64,000 bases of DNA from positions 186,001 to 250,000 of the forward strand of contig NZ_FNLD01000002.1 of NCBI RefSeq assembly GCF_900104085.1. The letters are read 5' to 3'. Shown here piece after piece: positions 35,845 to 44,150 of this stretch. The notes below the pieces were generated by a model. That model was not told the origin of the DNA and searched no databases. It saw nothing but the letters and a program-made list of their open reading frames with translations. Position 1 is the first letter of the stretch, and the number at the start of each line of letters is the position of its first letter. Both the position numbers and the translations under genes were made by a program. The DNA is from Pseudoxanthomonas sp. CF125. Its GTDB lineage: Bacteria; Pseudomonadota; Gammaproteobacteria; Xanthomonadales; Xanthomonadaceae.

Positions 35845-38234
35845 TGCGAAGTCCTTTCCGGCGTCAGGCGGGTGAGGCGCAGCGCATTGAGCGTGACGGC
35901 CAGCGAGGATAGCGCCATTCCCAGGGCGGCCAGCCATGGCGTGACCCAGCCTGCCGCCGCCAGCGGCAAGGCCAGCAGGTTGTAGCCGACGGCCCAGCTC
36001 AGGTTCTGTGCGATCACCCGCCGGCTGCGCCGGGCCAGGGCGATGGCGGCCGGAAGGCGCTGCAGGGTAGATCCGGTCATCACCAGATCGGCAGCGCGCT
36101 GGGCCAGCGGCGCGCCTTCGCCCATGGCGATGGACACGTCCGCTCCGCCCAGCACCGGGGCATCGTTCAGGCCGTCGCCGACCATGGCCACGATGCGCCC
36201 CTGCGCCTGCAGGGCACGCACCAGCGCCAGCTTGTCTTCGGGCGATTGCCGGGCATGGGCGTCGGCGATCTTCAGCGTATCGGCCAACCGCTGCACCGCC
36301 GCTTCGCCGTCGCCACTGGCCAGGTGCACGACAAGTCCTTGTGCGCGCAATGCCTGCAGTGCGGCATGCGCATCGGGGCGCGGGACTTCCCTCAGGGTGA
36401 AGCGGGCCTTGCCGCGAGTCCCATCGCCCAGCCAGAGGTGGCCATCGTCTTCGCGGCCGGCGGCGAAATCCGCGCGTCCCAATCGCCAGTACGCGCCGTC
36501 GATCCTGCCCGAGATTCCGCGTCCCGGAACCGTCTCCACTTCGTCCGCACTCTCAACCCCGGTCGGATACGCCGATAGAAAAGCGGCGGCGATGGGGTGG
36601 CCGCTGTCGCGTTCCAGCGCCGCGCCAATGGCCAGTGCGCGTGGCGCTTCGAAGCCGTCGAAGGTTTCCACTTCCTCCAGCCCGGGTCGCGCCCCACTCA
36701 AGGTGCCGGTCTTGTCGAACACGATATCGGTCGCGCGCGCCAGCGTGTCCAGCGCGTTGGCGCGGGTCGAAAGCACGCCGAGCCGGGACAGCGTGCCGTG
36801 CGCGGCGGCCAGCGCAGCGGGAACCGAAAGCGACAAAGCGCACGGGCAGCTGATCACCAGCAAAGCCAGGGTGACCTCGAAGGCGCGCTCGGGCGCATGG
36901 AAATGCCAGTACGCATACACCGCCGTGGCGCACAGCAGCAGCGCGATGACGAAGTGGTGGCCGATGCGATCCATGCGCTGCGCCACGCGGGGCCGGTGGG
37001 CCTGCGCCTGATCCACCAGACGCGACAGTTGCGACAGGCGGGTGGCGCTGCCGGTTTCGGTGATCCGTACCCGCGCGGGGCGTTCGCGGCAGGTGGTGCC
37101 GGCATACACCATGGCCCCTGCGGTCTTGCCGACCGGAAGCGATTCGCCGGTGAGCAATGCTTCCTCGAACGAAGCTTCTCCTTCCAGAAGCACGCCATCG
37201 GCCGGCACGCTGTCGCCGGCGGCGATGCGCACCACTTCGCCGGCGCGCAGCGCGCTGACCGGCACCGTTTCGCGCACGCCGCCATCGATCTCGCGGGTGG
37301 CGAATGCGGGCCGTGCCCGGGCCAGCGCGTCGACCTGGGCGGTGGCGATGTTGCGCGCGCGCTGTTCCAGCATGCGCGCGGCCAGCAGCAGGAACACGAA
37401 CATCACCGCCGCGTCGTACCAGACGTGGGTACCGCCGCGCAGGGTTTCCCACAGACTGGCGAAGTAGGCCAGCAGGATCGACGTGGCGATCAGCGTATCC
37501 ATGCCCAGATAGCGATTGCGCAGTTCGCGCCAGGCGCCGGCCAGGAACGGCCAGCCGGAATAGAACACCACGGGAGTGGACACCAGGAAGGTAAGCCAGC
37601 GGAAGAAATCCCGCGTCGGTACCGGCATGGTGTGGCGGGTATCCAGGTACAAGGCCTCGGCCAGCATCATCGCCTGCAGCGTGCCCAGCCCGGCCACGCC
37701 AAGCCGTATCAGCCAGCGTTTGCGTTCGGCCAGACGGGCCTGTTCGCGGGCCTCGCCGCTTGCCAGGTAGGGCCGATAGCCCAGCATAGCGATTCGATGC
37801 AGCAACCGGGACAGCGGCGTGCGCTGCGGATCCCAGGCAATGCGGATGCGGCCGGTCACGGCATTGGCGGTGCTGTCGATCACCCCGGTTTCACGGCACA
37901 GTGCGCGATCGATCAGCCAGGCGCAGGCCGCGCAGCGCATGCCATCGGTCAGCAGGATGATCTCGCGGCCACCTTCGATGCGGTGGCTGTGCCCATCGAG
38001 CAGTTCCTCCCGATCCCAGATGGACAGGTCCAGCGGCTCGGTGCCGACCCGTGCGGCTTGCGCGCTGCGCAGCCGGTAGTAATCGCCCAGGTCGGCATGG
38101 CCGATCCATTCGGCCGCCGCTGCGCAACCATTGCAACAGAACGACTGGTCCTGGCCCTGAAGGCTCATGCGGACCGGCGATGCCGACAGCGGCTCGCCGC
38201 AGTGGTAGCAGCCTGGCGAGCGGGATGCGTCCAT
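35841..38234 (-). CDS. ccoI: Copper-translocating P-type ATPase CcoI (FixI)
   Basis: The 797-residue ATPase supplies copper for the cbb3 oxidase. An N-terminal Cys-rich part (GCYHCG and FCCNGC) precedes a heavy-metal-associated domain with GMRCAACAW, then the CPC membrane motif (ISCPCALSLS), TGES, DKTGT phosphorylation loop, and GDGLNDAP hinge. The extra N-terminal cysteines are typical of FixI/CcoI. ATG at 38234 begins MDASRSPGCYHC; codons upstream belong to a shadow of ccoH. The gene overlaps ccoS by 4 bp. Confidence 0.95.
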   Translation of the reverse strand: MDASRSPGCYHCGEPLSASPVRMSLQGQDQSFCCNGCAAAAEWIGHADLGDYYRLRSAQAARVGTEPLDLSIWDREELLDGHSHRIEGGREIILLTDGMRCAACAWLIDRALCRETGVIDSTANAVTGRIRIAWDPQRTPLSRLLHRIAMLGYRPYLASGEAREQARLAERKRWLIRLGVAGLGTLQAMMLAEALYLDTRHTMPVPTRDFFRWLTFLVSTPVVFYSGWPFLAGAWRELRNRYLGMDTLIATSILLAYFASLWETLRGGTHVWYDAAVMFVFLLLAARMLEQRARNIATAQVDALARARPAFATREIDGGVRETVPVSALRAGEVVRIAAGDSVPADGVLLEGEASFEEALLTGESLPVGKTAGAMVYAGTTCRERPARVRITETGSATRLSQLSRLVDQAQAHRPRVAQRMDRIGHHFVIALLLCATAVYAYWHFHAPERAFEVTLALLVISCPCALSLSVPAALAAAHGTLSRLGVLSTRANALDTLARATDIVFDKTGTLSGARPGLEEVETFDGFEAPRALAIGAALERDSGHPIAAAFLSAYPTGVESADEVETVPGRGISGRIDGAYWRLGRADFAAGREDDGHLWLGDGTRGKARFTLREVPRPDAHAALQALRAQGLVVHLASGDGEAAVQRLADTLKIADAHARQSPEDKLALVRALQAQGRIVAMVGDGLNDAPVLGGADVSIAMGEGAPLAQRAADLVMTGSTLQRLPAAIALARRSRRVIAQNLSWAVGYNLLALPLAAAGWVTPWLAALGMALSSLAVTLNALRLTRLTPERTSQ

Positions 38235-38241
38235 GCGTCGG

Positions 38242-38739
38242 CTACCGGCCGGCGACGGCGGGAGCCAGGCGGGCGGCTTGCTGCCGTTTGAGCAGGCGTC
38301 CACGCAGGCGCCAGCTACTGTCGATGGGGAGCAGTTGCAGGCTCCAATCGTGGGAGGAATCCAGCGGGGCGTCCGCGCGCCAACCCAGTGCGCTGGGCGC
38401 AAGTTCGATGTGCAGGTCCGCGCTGGCCTGCGAGGGATGCGCCAGGACCAGGCGCAGCGGTTGGGTGTGGTCGAAATCGCCGGTGGCCGGCAGGACTTCG
38501 ATCACCCCGTCCTGGGCGCGCAGCACCGCACTCAACTTGCGCTGGCTGGCCACGTTGTCCATGCCCAGATCGGCGGTCTGTACCTGCGCCACGCGCTGCA
38601 CCTGGTCGCTGACGGTGTCGGCGCCACCGGAGCGCACTGCGATCACCACCAGCGTCACCCCGGCCACGATCGAGGCCAGCGGCAACCCGAACACGAGCCA
38701 GACCATGGGTTCGCGCCAGAAGCTTTTGCTGTTGGTCAT
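38242..38739 (-). CDS. ccoH: FixH/CcoH-like cbb3 oxidase accessory protein
   Basis: The 165-residue protein has one N-terminal membrane helix (about 12-35) and a periplasmic beta-rich domain, with WREPMVWLVFGLPLASIV at the start as in FixH family members. CcoH stabilises the cbb3 assembly intermediate near CcoN and CcoP. The start at 38739 overlaps the ccoG stop by 4 bp and fits the family length. Sequence in the periplasmic domain is poorly conserved, so the call leans on position between ccoG and ccoI. Confidence 0.88.
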   Translation of the reverse strand: MTNSKSFWREPMVWLVFGLPLASIVAGVTLVVIAVRSGGADTVSDQVQRVAQVQTADLGMDNVASQRKLSAVLRAQDGVIEVLPATGDFDHTQPLRLVLAHPSQASADLHIELAPSALGWRADAPLDSSHDWSLQLLPIDSSWRLRGRLLKRQQAARLAPAVAGR

Positions 38740-40289
38740 CGCACCGGCCCGAAATAACTGCTGTCGATGGTTCTGGCGGCGGTGCCGTCCACGTTCTCCA
38801 CATGGAAGCGCACCTCGTGGCGGCCGCCGATAGAGTCGGGAGCAGCGACGATGACCGGCAGCGACAGCACCTGTTCGGCGTTGGCCTGCACGATCTGTTC
38901 TCCATCGCGCAGGGCGATGGACGGCGTCGCCGACTCCAGGCGGATGCGGTAGCGATGCGCTTGCCGGTCTTTGTTGATCAGCTTGAGCACGTAATGGTTC
39001 TCGATGCGGCCATCGCCGGCTTCGCGGTACAGCGCGTTGCGGTCGCGCAGTACTTCGGCGATCAGCTCGCTGCGGTGCGTCACGCCCCAGGCCCAACCGC
39101 CGACCAGCGCCAGCAGGATCGTGCCGTAGACGAAGATGCGCGGGCGCGCCACGCGCGTTCGCTTGCCGTCGATGGCGTTCTGGGTGGAGTAGCGGATCAA
39201 CCCCTTTTCGTAGCCCATCTTGTCCATGACTTCGTCGCAGGCGTCGATGCAGGCGCCGCAGGCGATGCATTCGTATTGCAGGCCGTTGCGGATGTCGATG
39301 CCGGTCGGGCAGACCTGTACGCAGATGGTGCAGTCGATGCAGTCGCCCAATTGGTCGGGCGCGAACTTCGGCAGCGGTTCGGCCACCACGCCGGCCCCGG
39401 CGAAGGTGATGGTGCCGTGCGCCTGCAGACGGTTGTCGGCGGCAGTGGGATGCTGGTTGGCGCGGAACACGTAGTCGTAGGCGGTGATCTTGTCCAGCAG
39501 GCCGCGCGCGCGTTGCAGCACGCTGCCTAGGCCGCGCTTGCGCGGGCCGCGCGGCTCGCCGCGCATCGGGTCGTAGGCGATGATCAGGGTATTGCGGTCG
39601 AACATGGCGCTCTGGAAGCGGGCATAGGGACACATGTATTTGCATACCTGCTCGCGCAGGAACCCGGCGTTGCCCCAGGTCGCCATGGCGTAGAACAGCA
39701 CCCAGAAGGTTTCCCAACCGCTCCAGGCGAAAGGCCATGCGCGCGCCCACAGCTCAGCGATGGGAGTGAAGAAGCCGACGAAGGTAAAGCCGGTCCACAA
39801 CGCGAACGCCAGCCAGATAAAGTGCTTGCCGCCCTTGCGCAGCATCTTCTCCCGGTTCCACGGACCTGCGTCCAGCTTCATGCGCTTGCCGCGGTCGCCT
39901 TCGGTCCAGCGCTCCATCCACAGAAACACTTCGGTCCATACCGTCTGCGGGCAGGCATAGCCGCAGAACAGGCGTCCTGCCAGTGCGGTGAAGAAGAACA
40001 GGGCCATGGCCGCGATGATCAGCAGCAGCGCCAGGAACAGGAAGTCCTGCGGCCAGAAGGTCAGCCCGAATACGTGGAACTTGCGCGCCGGCAGGTCGAA
40101 CAGCACCGCCTGACGGCCATCCCAGCGCAGCCACGGAAACACATAGAACATGCCGAGCAGCCAGAACACCGCGGCCACCCGCAGGCGGTTCAGGCGGCCC
40201 GATATATCGCGCGGGTAGATCTTGCGTTCGCTGACGTAGAACGAGTTGCCGCCTTCGTCCACCATGTCCAGCGGGATGCGGCGGCTCAT
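38736..40289 (-). CDS. ccoG: cbb3 oxidase accessory protein CcoG (FixG), ferredoxin-like
   Basis: The 517-residue membrane protein reduces Cu(II) during oxidase assembly. It has about five helices and two [4Fe-4S] motifs, CIDCTICVQVCPTGID and CIACGACIDACD, plus the CGYACPQ and CKYMCPYARFQ loops. Between GEPRGPRKRG and the first ferredoxin motif lies an extra segment of roughly 60 residues (LLDKITAYDY to KFAPDQ), which shorter CcoG proteins lack. The C-terminal immunoglobulin-like domain is present. It overlaps both neighbours by 4 bp. Confidence 0.94.
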   Translation of the reverse strand: MSRRIPLDMVDEGGNSFYVSERKIYPRDISGRLNRLRVAAVFWLLGMFYVFPWLRWDGRQAVLFDLPARKFHVFGLTFWPQDFLFLALLLIIAAMALFFFTALAGRLFCGYACPQTVWTEVFLWMERWTEGDRGKRMKLDAGPWNREKMLRKGGKHFIWLAFALWTGFTFVGFFTPIAELWARAWPFAWSGWETFWVLFYAMATWGNAGFLREQVCKYMCPYARFQSAMFDRNTLIIAYDPMRGEPRGPRKRGLGSVLQRARGLLDKITAYDYVFRANQHPTAADNRLQAHGTITFAGAGVVAEPLPKFAPDQLGDCIDCTICVQVCPTGIDIRNGLQYECIACGACIDACDEVMDKMGYEKGLIRYSTQNAIDGKRTRVARPRIFVYGTILLALVGGWAWGVTHRSELIAEVLRDRNALYREAGDGRIENHYVLKLINKDRQAHRYRIRLESATPSIALRDGEQIVQANAEQVLSLPVIVAAPDSIGGRHEVRFHVENVDGTAARTIDSSYFGPVR

Positions 40290-40510
40290 GCCGCTTCCCC
40301 ATCGAGGGCCTGCGCAGGCTTGCAGGCACAGGCGGGTAGGCAGATGCGGGAACGGGCGGGAGAAGAAACGGCAGGAGGAAAGCAGTCTGGATGCATCACG
40401 GGGTTGGCTTCACCGGCGTGACGGCCGGCGTGGCGGAAGCGGCGCACTGCGGCAAGGCAAGGCGCGCACAAGGTGGTGAGGTCGCAACAATCGCTGCAGG
40501 AGGCAGGCAT
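40286..40510 (-). CDS. Small cysteine-rich protein in the cco operon (uncertain)
   Basis: This 74-codon frame has nine cysteines: C5, C8, C9, C15, C18, C43, C57, C61 and C63. The N-terminal CSDCCDLTTLCAPC looks like a metal-binding cluster. It starts 14 bp after the preceding gene and its stop overlaps the ccoG start as ATGA, the same coupling seen throughout this operon, which argues that it is translated. The protein was not recognised. A role in copper or haem handling for the oxidase is only inference. If not coding, this would be the operon's only gap above 20 bp. Confidence 0.45.
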   Translation of the reverse strand: MPASCSDCCDLTTLCAPCLAAVRRFRHAGRHAGEANPVMHPDCFPPAVSSPARSRICLPACACKPAQALDGEAA

Positions 40511-40524
40511 CGCGGGCGTTCCGT

Positions 40525-40821
40525 TCAATCCGGCGGCAGTGCGCGGTTGAAACGGCTGGACGGACGCAGCAGGATCCAGGTGAACAGGCTGGAAGCCGCC
40601 GAGGCCGCCCAGAACATGAAAAAACCCACGGTGTAGCCCAGTTCGCGGGTGATCGGCAGATCGGGAAAGGTCAGGTCGCGCAACGCCAGCGGATCGACGA
40701 ACGCGAAGAACACCACCGTGCACACGCCGGCGCTGAAGAAACTGGGCCACAGGATGGCCCCTGCGCGCTGTGCCAGCGGTCGCGGTGGATGGTCGAAACG
40801 CGGTTCGGAGAAATCCGTCAT
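40525..40821 (-). CDS. Small two-helix membrane protein of the cco operon
   Basis: The 98-residue protein was not recognised by name. A soluble N-terminus (MTDFSEPRFDHPP) is followed by two hydrophobic segments (about 20-45 and 64-87) and a short basic tail. Its ATG overlaps the ccoP stop by 4 bp. The position directly after ccoP suggests a subunit or assembly factor for the cbb3 oxidase. Confidence 0.75.
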   Translation of the reverse strand: MTDFSEPRFDHPPRPLAQRAGAILWPSFFSAGVCTVVFFAFVDPLALRDLTFPDLPITRELGYTVGFFMFWAASAASSLFTWILLRPSSRFNRALPPD

Positions 40822-41753
40822 GGCTTGCCGCCCCCGGCCGTGCTCTGCGGCTTGTTCGACAGCGACCAGACATAGGCGGCCACCAGTCGCGCGCGGGTCT
40901 CGCCCAGCACCGCGCGGTGCGCCGGCATCTGCCCGTGGCGGCCTTCGTTGATGGTCTTGGCCAGGCTTTCCTTGCTGCTGCCGTACATCCAGTAGTCGTC
41001 GGTCAGGTCGGGTGCGCCCAGTTCCGGATTGCCTTTGCCGTTGACGCCATGGCAGGCCGCGCATACGCCTTCGAAGAGCTTCTTGCCGCGGGTCGCCAGG
41101 TAATCCTTCTGCAGCGATTCGGGATAGGGCAGGGTACGCACGTAGGCGACGGTGTAATCGACCGCGTCCGGTCCATCCATGTTGCCCAGCACCTTGCCCC
41201 ATTCGGGCATTACTCCCTCGCGCCCGTCCAGCACCGTTTGCAGAATCTGCTCGGGCTCGCCGCCCCAATGCCAGATGTCGTCGGTCAGGTTGGGATAGCC
41301 GATGGCGCCCTCGGCCGAGGAGCCATGGCAAGTAGCGCAGCTGTTGCTGAAGATCGAGCGCCCCAGTTCTCTCGCCCTCGGGTCGTGCGCCAGGACCGGC
41401 AGCGGCTGGCCTTCGTAAGGTGCGAAAGTCCGGGACAGCTTGGCTTCCTCGCGCGACTTGTCCAGCGCGTGTTCGCCAGCGGAGGACCACTTGCCGTAAC
41501 CACGGAAACCGCCGAGACCGCCGTACCACGCCAGATAGCCGATACCGAACACGATGGTGAGGTAGAACAGGTTGATCCACCAACGGGGCAGGGGCTTGTT
41601 GTATTCGGTCAGATCGCCGTCCCAGACGTGGCTGGTGTCCTCGGGCGCCGGGTCGCCGGGCCTGCGGCGCGCGGTCCACCACAGCAGCCACACGCAACCT
41701 GCGATGTTCAGCACCACCAATACGATCACATACCACGACCATGAATGGCTCAT
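40818..41753 (-). CDS. ccoP: cbb3 cytochrome oxidase subunit III (dihaem c), CcoP
   Basis: The 311-residue membrane-anchored dihaem cytochrome passes electrons to CcoO. An N-terminal helix (about 5-27) and a second (about 58-80) precede two c-haem motifs, CATCH and CAACH, with Met ligands in EGVMPEWG and GQMPAHR. The DGDLTEYNKPLPRWW region is a CcoP signature. It overlaps ccoQ upstream and a small membrane gene downstream by 4 bp each. Confidence 0.95.
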   Translation of the reverse strand: MSHSWSWYVIVLVVLNIAGCVWLLWWTARRRPGDPAPEDTSHVWDGDLTEYNKPLPRWWINLFYLTIVFGIGYLAWYGGLGGFRGYGKWSSAGEHALDKSREEAKLSRTFAPYEGQPLPVLAHDPRARELGRSIFSNSCATCHGSSAEGAIGYPNLTDDIWHWGGEPEQILQTVLDGREGVMPEWGKVLGNMDGPDAVDYTVAYVRTLPYPESLQKDYLATRGKKLFEGVCAACHGVNGKGNPELGAPDLTDDYWMYGSSKESLAKTINEGRHGQMPAHRAVLGETRARLVAAYVWSLSNKPQSTAGGGKP

Positions 41754-41893
41754 CGGATGCTTTCCCCCTCGTTGTCTTCCAGCGGCAGCGAGGCGGCGGC
41801 ATCGAAATCGGCCTTGCGCGCGGGACGCCACGCCCATGCCCAGCCGACGACGAACAGCACCAGCAACACAGCGGTCACGATTCCGGACAACAT
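41750..41893 (-). CDS. ccoQ: cbb3 oxidase small subunit CcoQ
   Basis: A 47-residue single-span membrane protein: MLSGIVTAVLLVLFVVGWAW is the helix, followed by RPARKADFDAAASLPLED, the usual CcoQ tail. It lies 3 bp after ccoO and its stop overlaps the ccoP start (ATGA). CcoQ stabilises the complex and may transmit oxidase status. The gene is easily missed because of its length. Confidence 0.92.
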   Translation of the reverse strand: MLSGIVTAVLLVLFVVGWAWAWRPARKADFDAAASLPLEDNEGESIR

Positions 41894-41896
41894 GCC

Positions 41897-42538
41897 TCAG
41901 CCTCCCCTTGGTGCGTGTCGGCCGAGCGCCTGCAGGTAGGCGACCACCGCATCGAGTTCGCTCTTGCCGTTCACCTCTTGCGCGGCGGCGGCGATTTCCT
42001 TGTCCGAATACGGATCGCCCAGGGTCTGCAGCGCTCGCATGCGCCTGGCCACGGTGGCGCCATCGACCGGACTGTCTTCCAGCCAGGGAAAGCCCGGCAT
42101 GTTGGACTCGGGCACCACGTCGCGCGGATTGGCCAGGTGCACGCGGTGCCAATCGTCGGAATAGCGCCCGCCCACGCGCGCCAGATCGGGCCCGGTGCGC
42201 TTGCTGCCCCATTGGAACGGGCGGTCGTAGACCGATTCCCCGGCCAGCGAGAAGTGGCCGTAGCGTTCGCTTTCGAAGCGCAGGGTGCGCACCATCTGCG
42301 AGTGGCAGTTGTAGCAACCCTCGCGCACGTAGACATCGCGCCCGGCCAACTGCAGCGCCGGGTAGGGCTTGACGCCTTCCAGCGGCTCGATGGCCTCGGC
42401 CTGGTGCATGAGCGGCACGATTTCGGCCAGACCGCCGAAGGACACCGCCACGGCGATCAGGACCGCCATCAGGCCGACGTTCTTCTCTATCTTCTCGTGG
42501 CCGTTGGCATTTGCGTTGTGGGGTTTCTTGTCGCTCAC
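41897..42538 (-). CDS. ccoO: cbb3 cytochrome oxidase subunit II (monohaem c), CcoO
   Basis: The 213-residue protein has one N-terminal helix (about 22-42) and a single c-haem motif CYNCH within [15 protein letters not shown], with the distal Met probably in [10 protein letters not shown], as in other CcoO proteins. The sequence [20 protein letters not shown] is the family hallmark. It starts with GTG at 42538, preceded by GAGG, and follows ccoN by 9 bp. Confidence 0.95.
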   Translation of the reverse strand: MSDKKPHNANANGHEKIEKNVGLMAVLIAVAVSFGGLAEIVPLMHQAEAIEPLEGVKPYPALQLAGRDVYVREGCYNCHSQMVRTLRFESERYGHFSLAGESVYDRPFQWGSKRTGPDLARVGGRYSDDWHRVHLANPRDVVPESNMPGFPWLEDSPVDGATVARRMRALQTLGDPYSDKEIAAAAQEVNGKSELDAVVAYLQALGRHAPRGG

Positions 42539-42547
42539 GTCAGTTCC

Positions 42548-43987
42548 TCAGGCCTTTGCTTCCGACACGTCCACCGGCAGGATCGGCTGTGGCGCCAGCG
42601 CGACCGCCGCCCGGTAGGTCTTCCAGGTGTTCCACGCCATCATTCCCATGCCGGACAGCACCAGCAGTCCGCCGCCCAGGCGGATCAGGTAGTACGGATA
42701 GGTGGCGTTGAGCGCCTCGACGAAGCTGTAGGTCAGGGTGCCGTCGTCGTTGGTGGCGCGCCACATCAGCCCCTGCATCACGCCGGCGATCCACATCGAA
42801 GCGATGTAGAACACCACGCCCAGCGTGTGCATCCAGAAATGCGCGTCGATCATCTTCACCGAGTACATCCGTTCGCGGCCCAGCAGGCGCGGGAGCAGCG
42901 CGTAGATCGAGCCGATGGAGATCATCGCCACCCAACCCAGCGCTCCCGCGTGCACGTGGCCCACGGTCCAGTCGGTGTAATGGCTAAGCGAGTTGACCGT
43001 CTTGATCGACATCATCGGTCCCTCGAAGGTGGCGATCATGTAGAAACTGATGGCCACGATGAGGAATTTCAGGATCGGATCGGTGCGCAGTTTGTGCCAC
43101 ACGCCCGACAGGGTCAGGATGCCGTTCAGCGCGCCGCCCCAGGACGGCGCCAGCAGGATCAGCGAGAACACCATGCCCACCGACTGCGCCCAGTCGGGCA
43201 GCGCGGTGTAATGCAGGTGGTGCGGTCCGGCCCACATGTACACGGCGATCAGCGCCCAGAAGTGCACGATGGACAGCCGGTAGGAATACACCGGGCGTCC
43301 GGCCTGCTTGGGCACGAAGTAGTACATCATTCCCAGGAAGCCGGCGGTCAGGAAGAAACCCACCGCGTTGTGCCCGTACCACCACTGCACCATGGCATCG
43401 ACGGCGCCGCTGTAGACCGGGTAGGACTTGGCCAGGCCCACCGGGATGGCGATGCTGTTGACGATGTGCAGCAGCGCGATGGCGATGATGAAGGCGCCGT
43501 AGAACCAGTTGGCCACATAGATGTGCTTGACGTTGCGCTTGGCGATGGTGCCGAAGAACAACACGCCGTAGGCCACCCAGACCGCCGTGATCAGCAGGTC
43601 GATGGGCCACTCCAGCTCGGCGTATTCCTTGCCCTGGGTCAGGCCCATCGGCAGGGTGATGGCCGCAGCCACGATCACCAGCTGCCAGCCCCAGAACACG
43701 AAGGCGGCCAGCTTGTCCGACAGCAGCCGCACATGGCAGGTGCGCTGCACGATGTGCAGGCTGGTGGCGAACAGCGCGCAACCGCCGAAGGCGAAAATGA
43801 CCGCATTGGTGTGCAACGGCCGCAGGCGGCCATAGCTGAACCAGGGCAGGTCGAAATTGAGCGCGGGCCAGTACAGCTGGGCGGCGATGATCACCCCCAC
43901 CAGCATGCCCACGATCCCCCAGACCACGGTCATCACCGCGAACTGCCGTACCACTTTGTCGTTGTAGGTCCCCTGGACGCCTTGCAT
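42548..43987 (-). CDS. ccoN: cbb3 cytochrome oxidase catalytic subunit, CcoN
   Basis: The 479-residue, 12-helix subunit reduces oxygen at a haem b3-CuB centre with high affinity. Visible metal ligands include [18 protein letters not shown], the pair in GPHHLHYT and [13 protein letters not shown] at 43987 begins [13 protein letters not shown]; the 92 residues encoded upstream are out of character. It is the first gene of the operon, with an Fnr box centred 64 bp upstream of its start codon. The oxidase allows respiration at very low oxygen. Confidence 0.96.
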   Translation of the reverse strand: MQGVQGTYNDKVVRQFAVMTVVWGIVGMLVGVIIAAQLYWPALNFDLPWFSYGRLRPLHTNAVIFAFGGCALFATSLHIVQRTCHVRLLSDKLAAFVFWGWQLVIVAAAITLPMGLTQGKEYAELEWPIDLLITAVWVAYGVLFFGTIAKRNVKHIYVANWFYGAFIIAIALLHIVNSIAIPVGLAKSYPVYSGAVDAMVQWWYGHNAVGFFLTAGFLGMMYYFVPKQAGRPVYSYRLSIVHFWALIAVYMWAGPHHLHYTALPDWAQSVGMVFSLILLAPSWGGALNGILTLSGVWHKLRTDPILKFLIVAISFYMIATFEGPMMSIKTVNSLSHYTDWTVGHVHAGALGWVAMISIGSIYALLPRLLGRERMYSVKMIDAHFWMHTLGVVFYIASMWIAGVMQGLMWRATNDDGTLTYSFVEALNATYPYYLIRLGGGLLVLSGMGMMAWNTWKTYRAAVALAPQPILPVDVSEAKA

Positions 43988-44016
43988 GCAGTCCGCTCCT
44001 CGGCTTGTCGGCGCGG

Positions 44017-44022
44017 ATGATC
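44017..44022 (-). promoter_or_regulatory. Candidate -10 element for ccoN
   Basis: GATCAT on the minus strand (4 of 6 to TATAAT) lies so that the Fnr box centre would be at -41.5 of a start near 44010. This is the class II activator position. Confidence 0.5.
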
Positions 44023-44044
44023 CCTTGGGCGCGCCCGCGCTGCG

Positions 44045-44058
44045 TTGATCCAGATCAA
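44045..44058. promoter_or_regulatory. Fnr/Anr box between ccoN and cydA
   Basis: TTGAT-CCAG-ATCAA matches both half-sites of the Fnr consensus TTGAT-N4-ATCAA perfectly. It is the only such box noticed in the window and sits in the 163-bp gap between the divergent ccoN and cydA genes. An Fnr-type regulator with a matching recognition helix is encoded at 30568-31341. Confidence 0.88.
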
Positions 44059-44080
44059 TGCGGCGGCCGAAAGGGCATGG

Positions 44081-44086
44081 TCTAGT
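44081..44086 (+). promoter_or_regulatory. Candidate -10 element for cydABX
   Basis: TCTAGT (4 of 6 to TATAAT) would place the Fnr box at -41.5 of a start near 44093, giving a leader of about 58 nt before the cydA ATG at 44151. Confidence 0.5.
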
Positions 44087-44150
44087 TCCGGCCGAAGGTT
44101 GCCTCTCTGAGGCGCTACAATGGATGCACCTCCATGCCGAGTCGCCCCCC

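Noticed and set aside
35841..38402. Longer CcoI start at 38402
   Set aside because: The extra 56 codons overlap ccoH, lack homology-like character and the internal ATG at 38234 gives the normal CcoI N-terminus with its CxxC motif.
41741..44020. 759-codon plus-strand frame across ccoO/ccoN
   Set aside because: Composition rich in His, Gln, Gly and Arg without hydrophobic core patterns; opposite strand encodes clear oxidase subunits.
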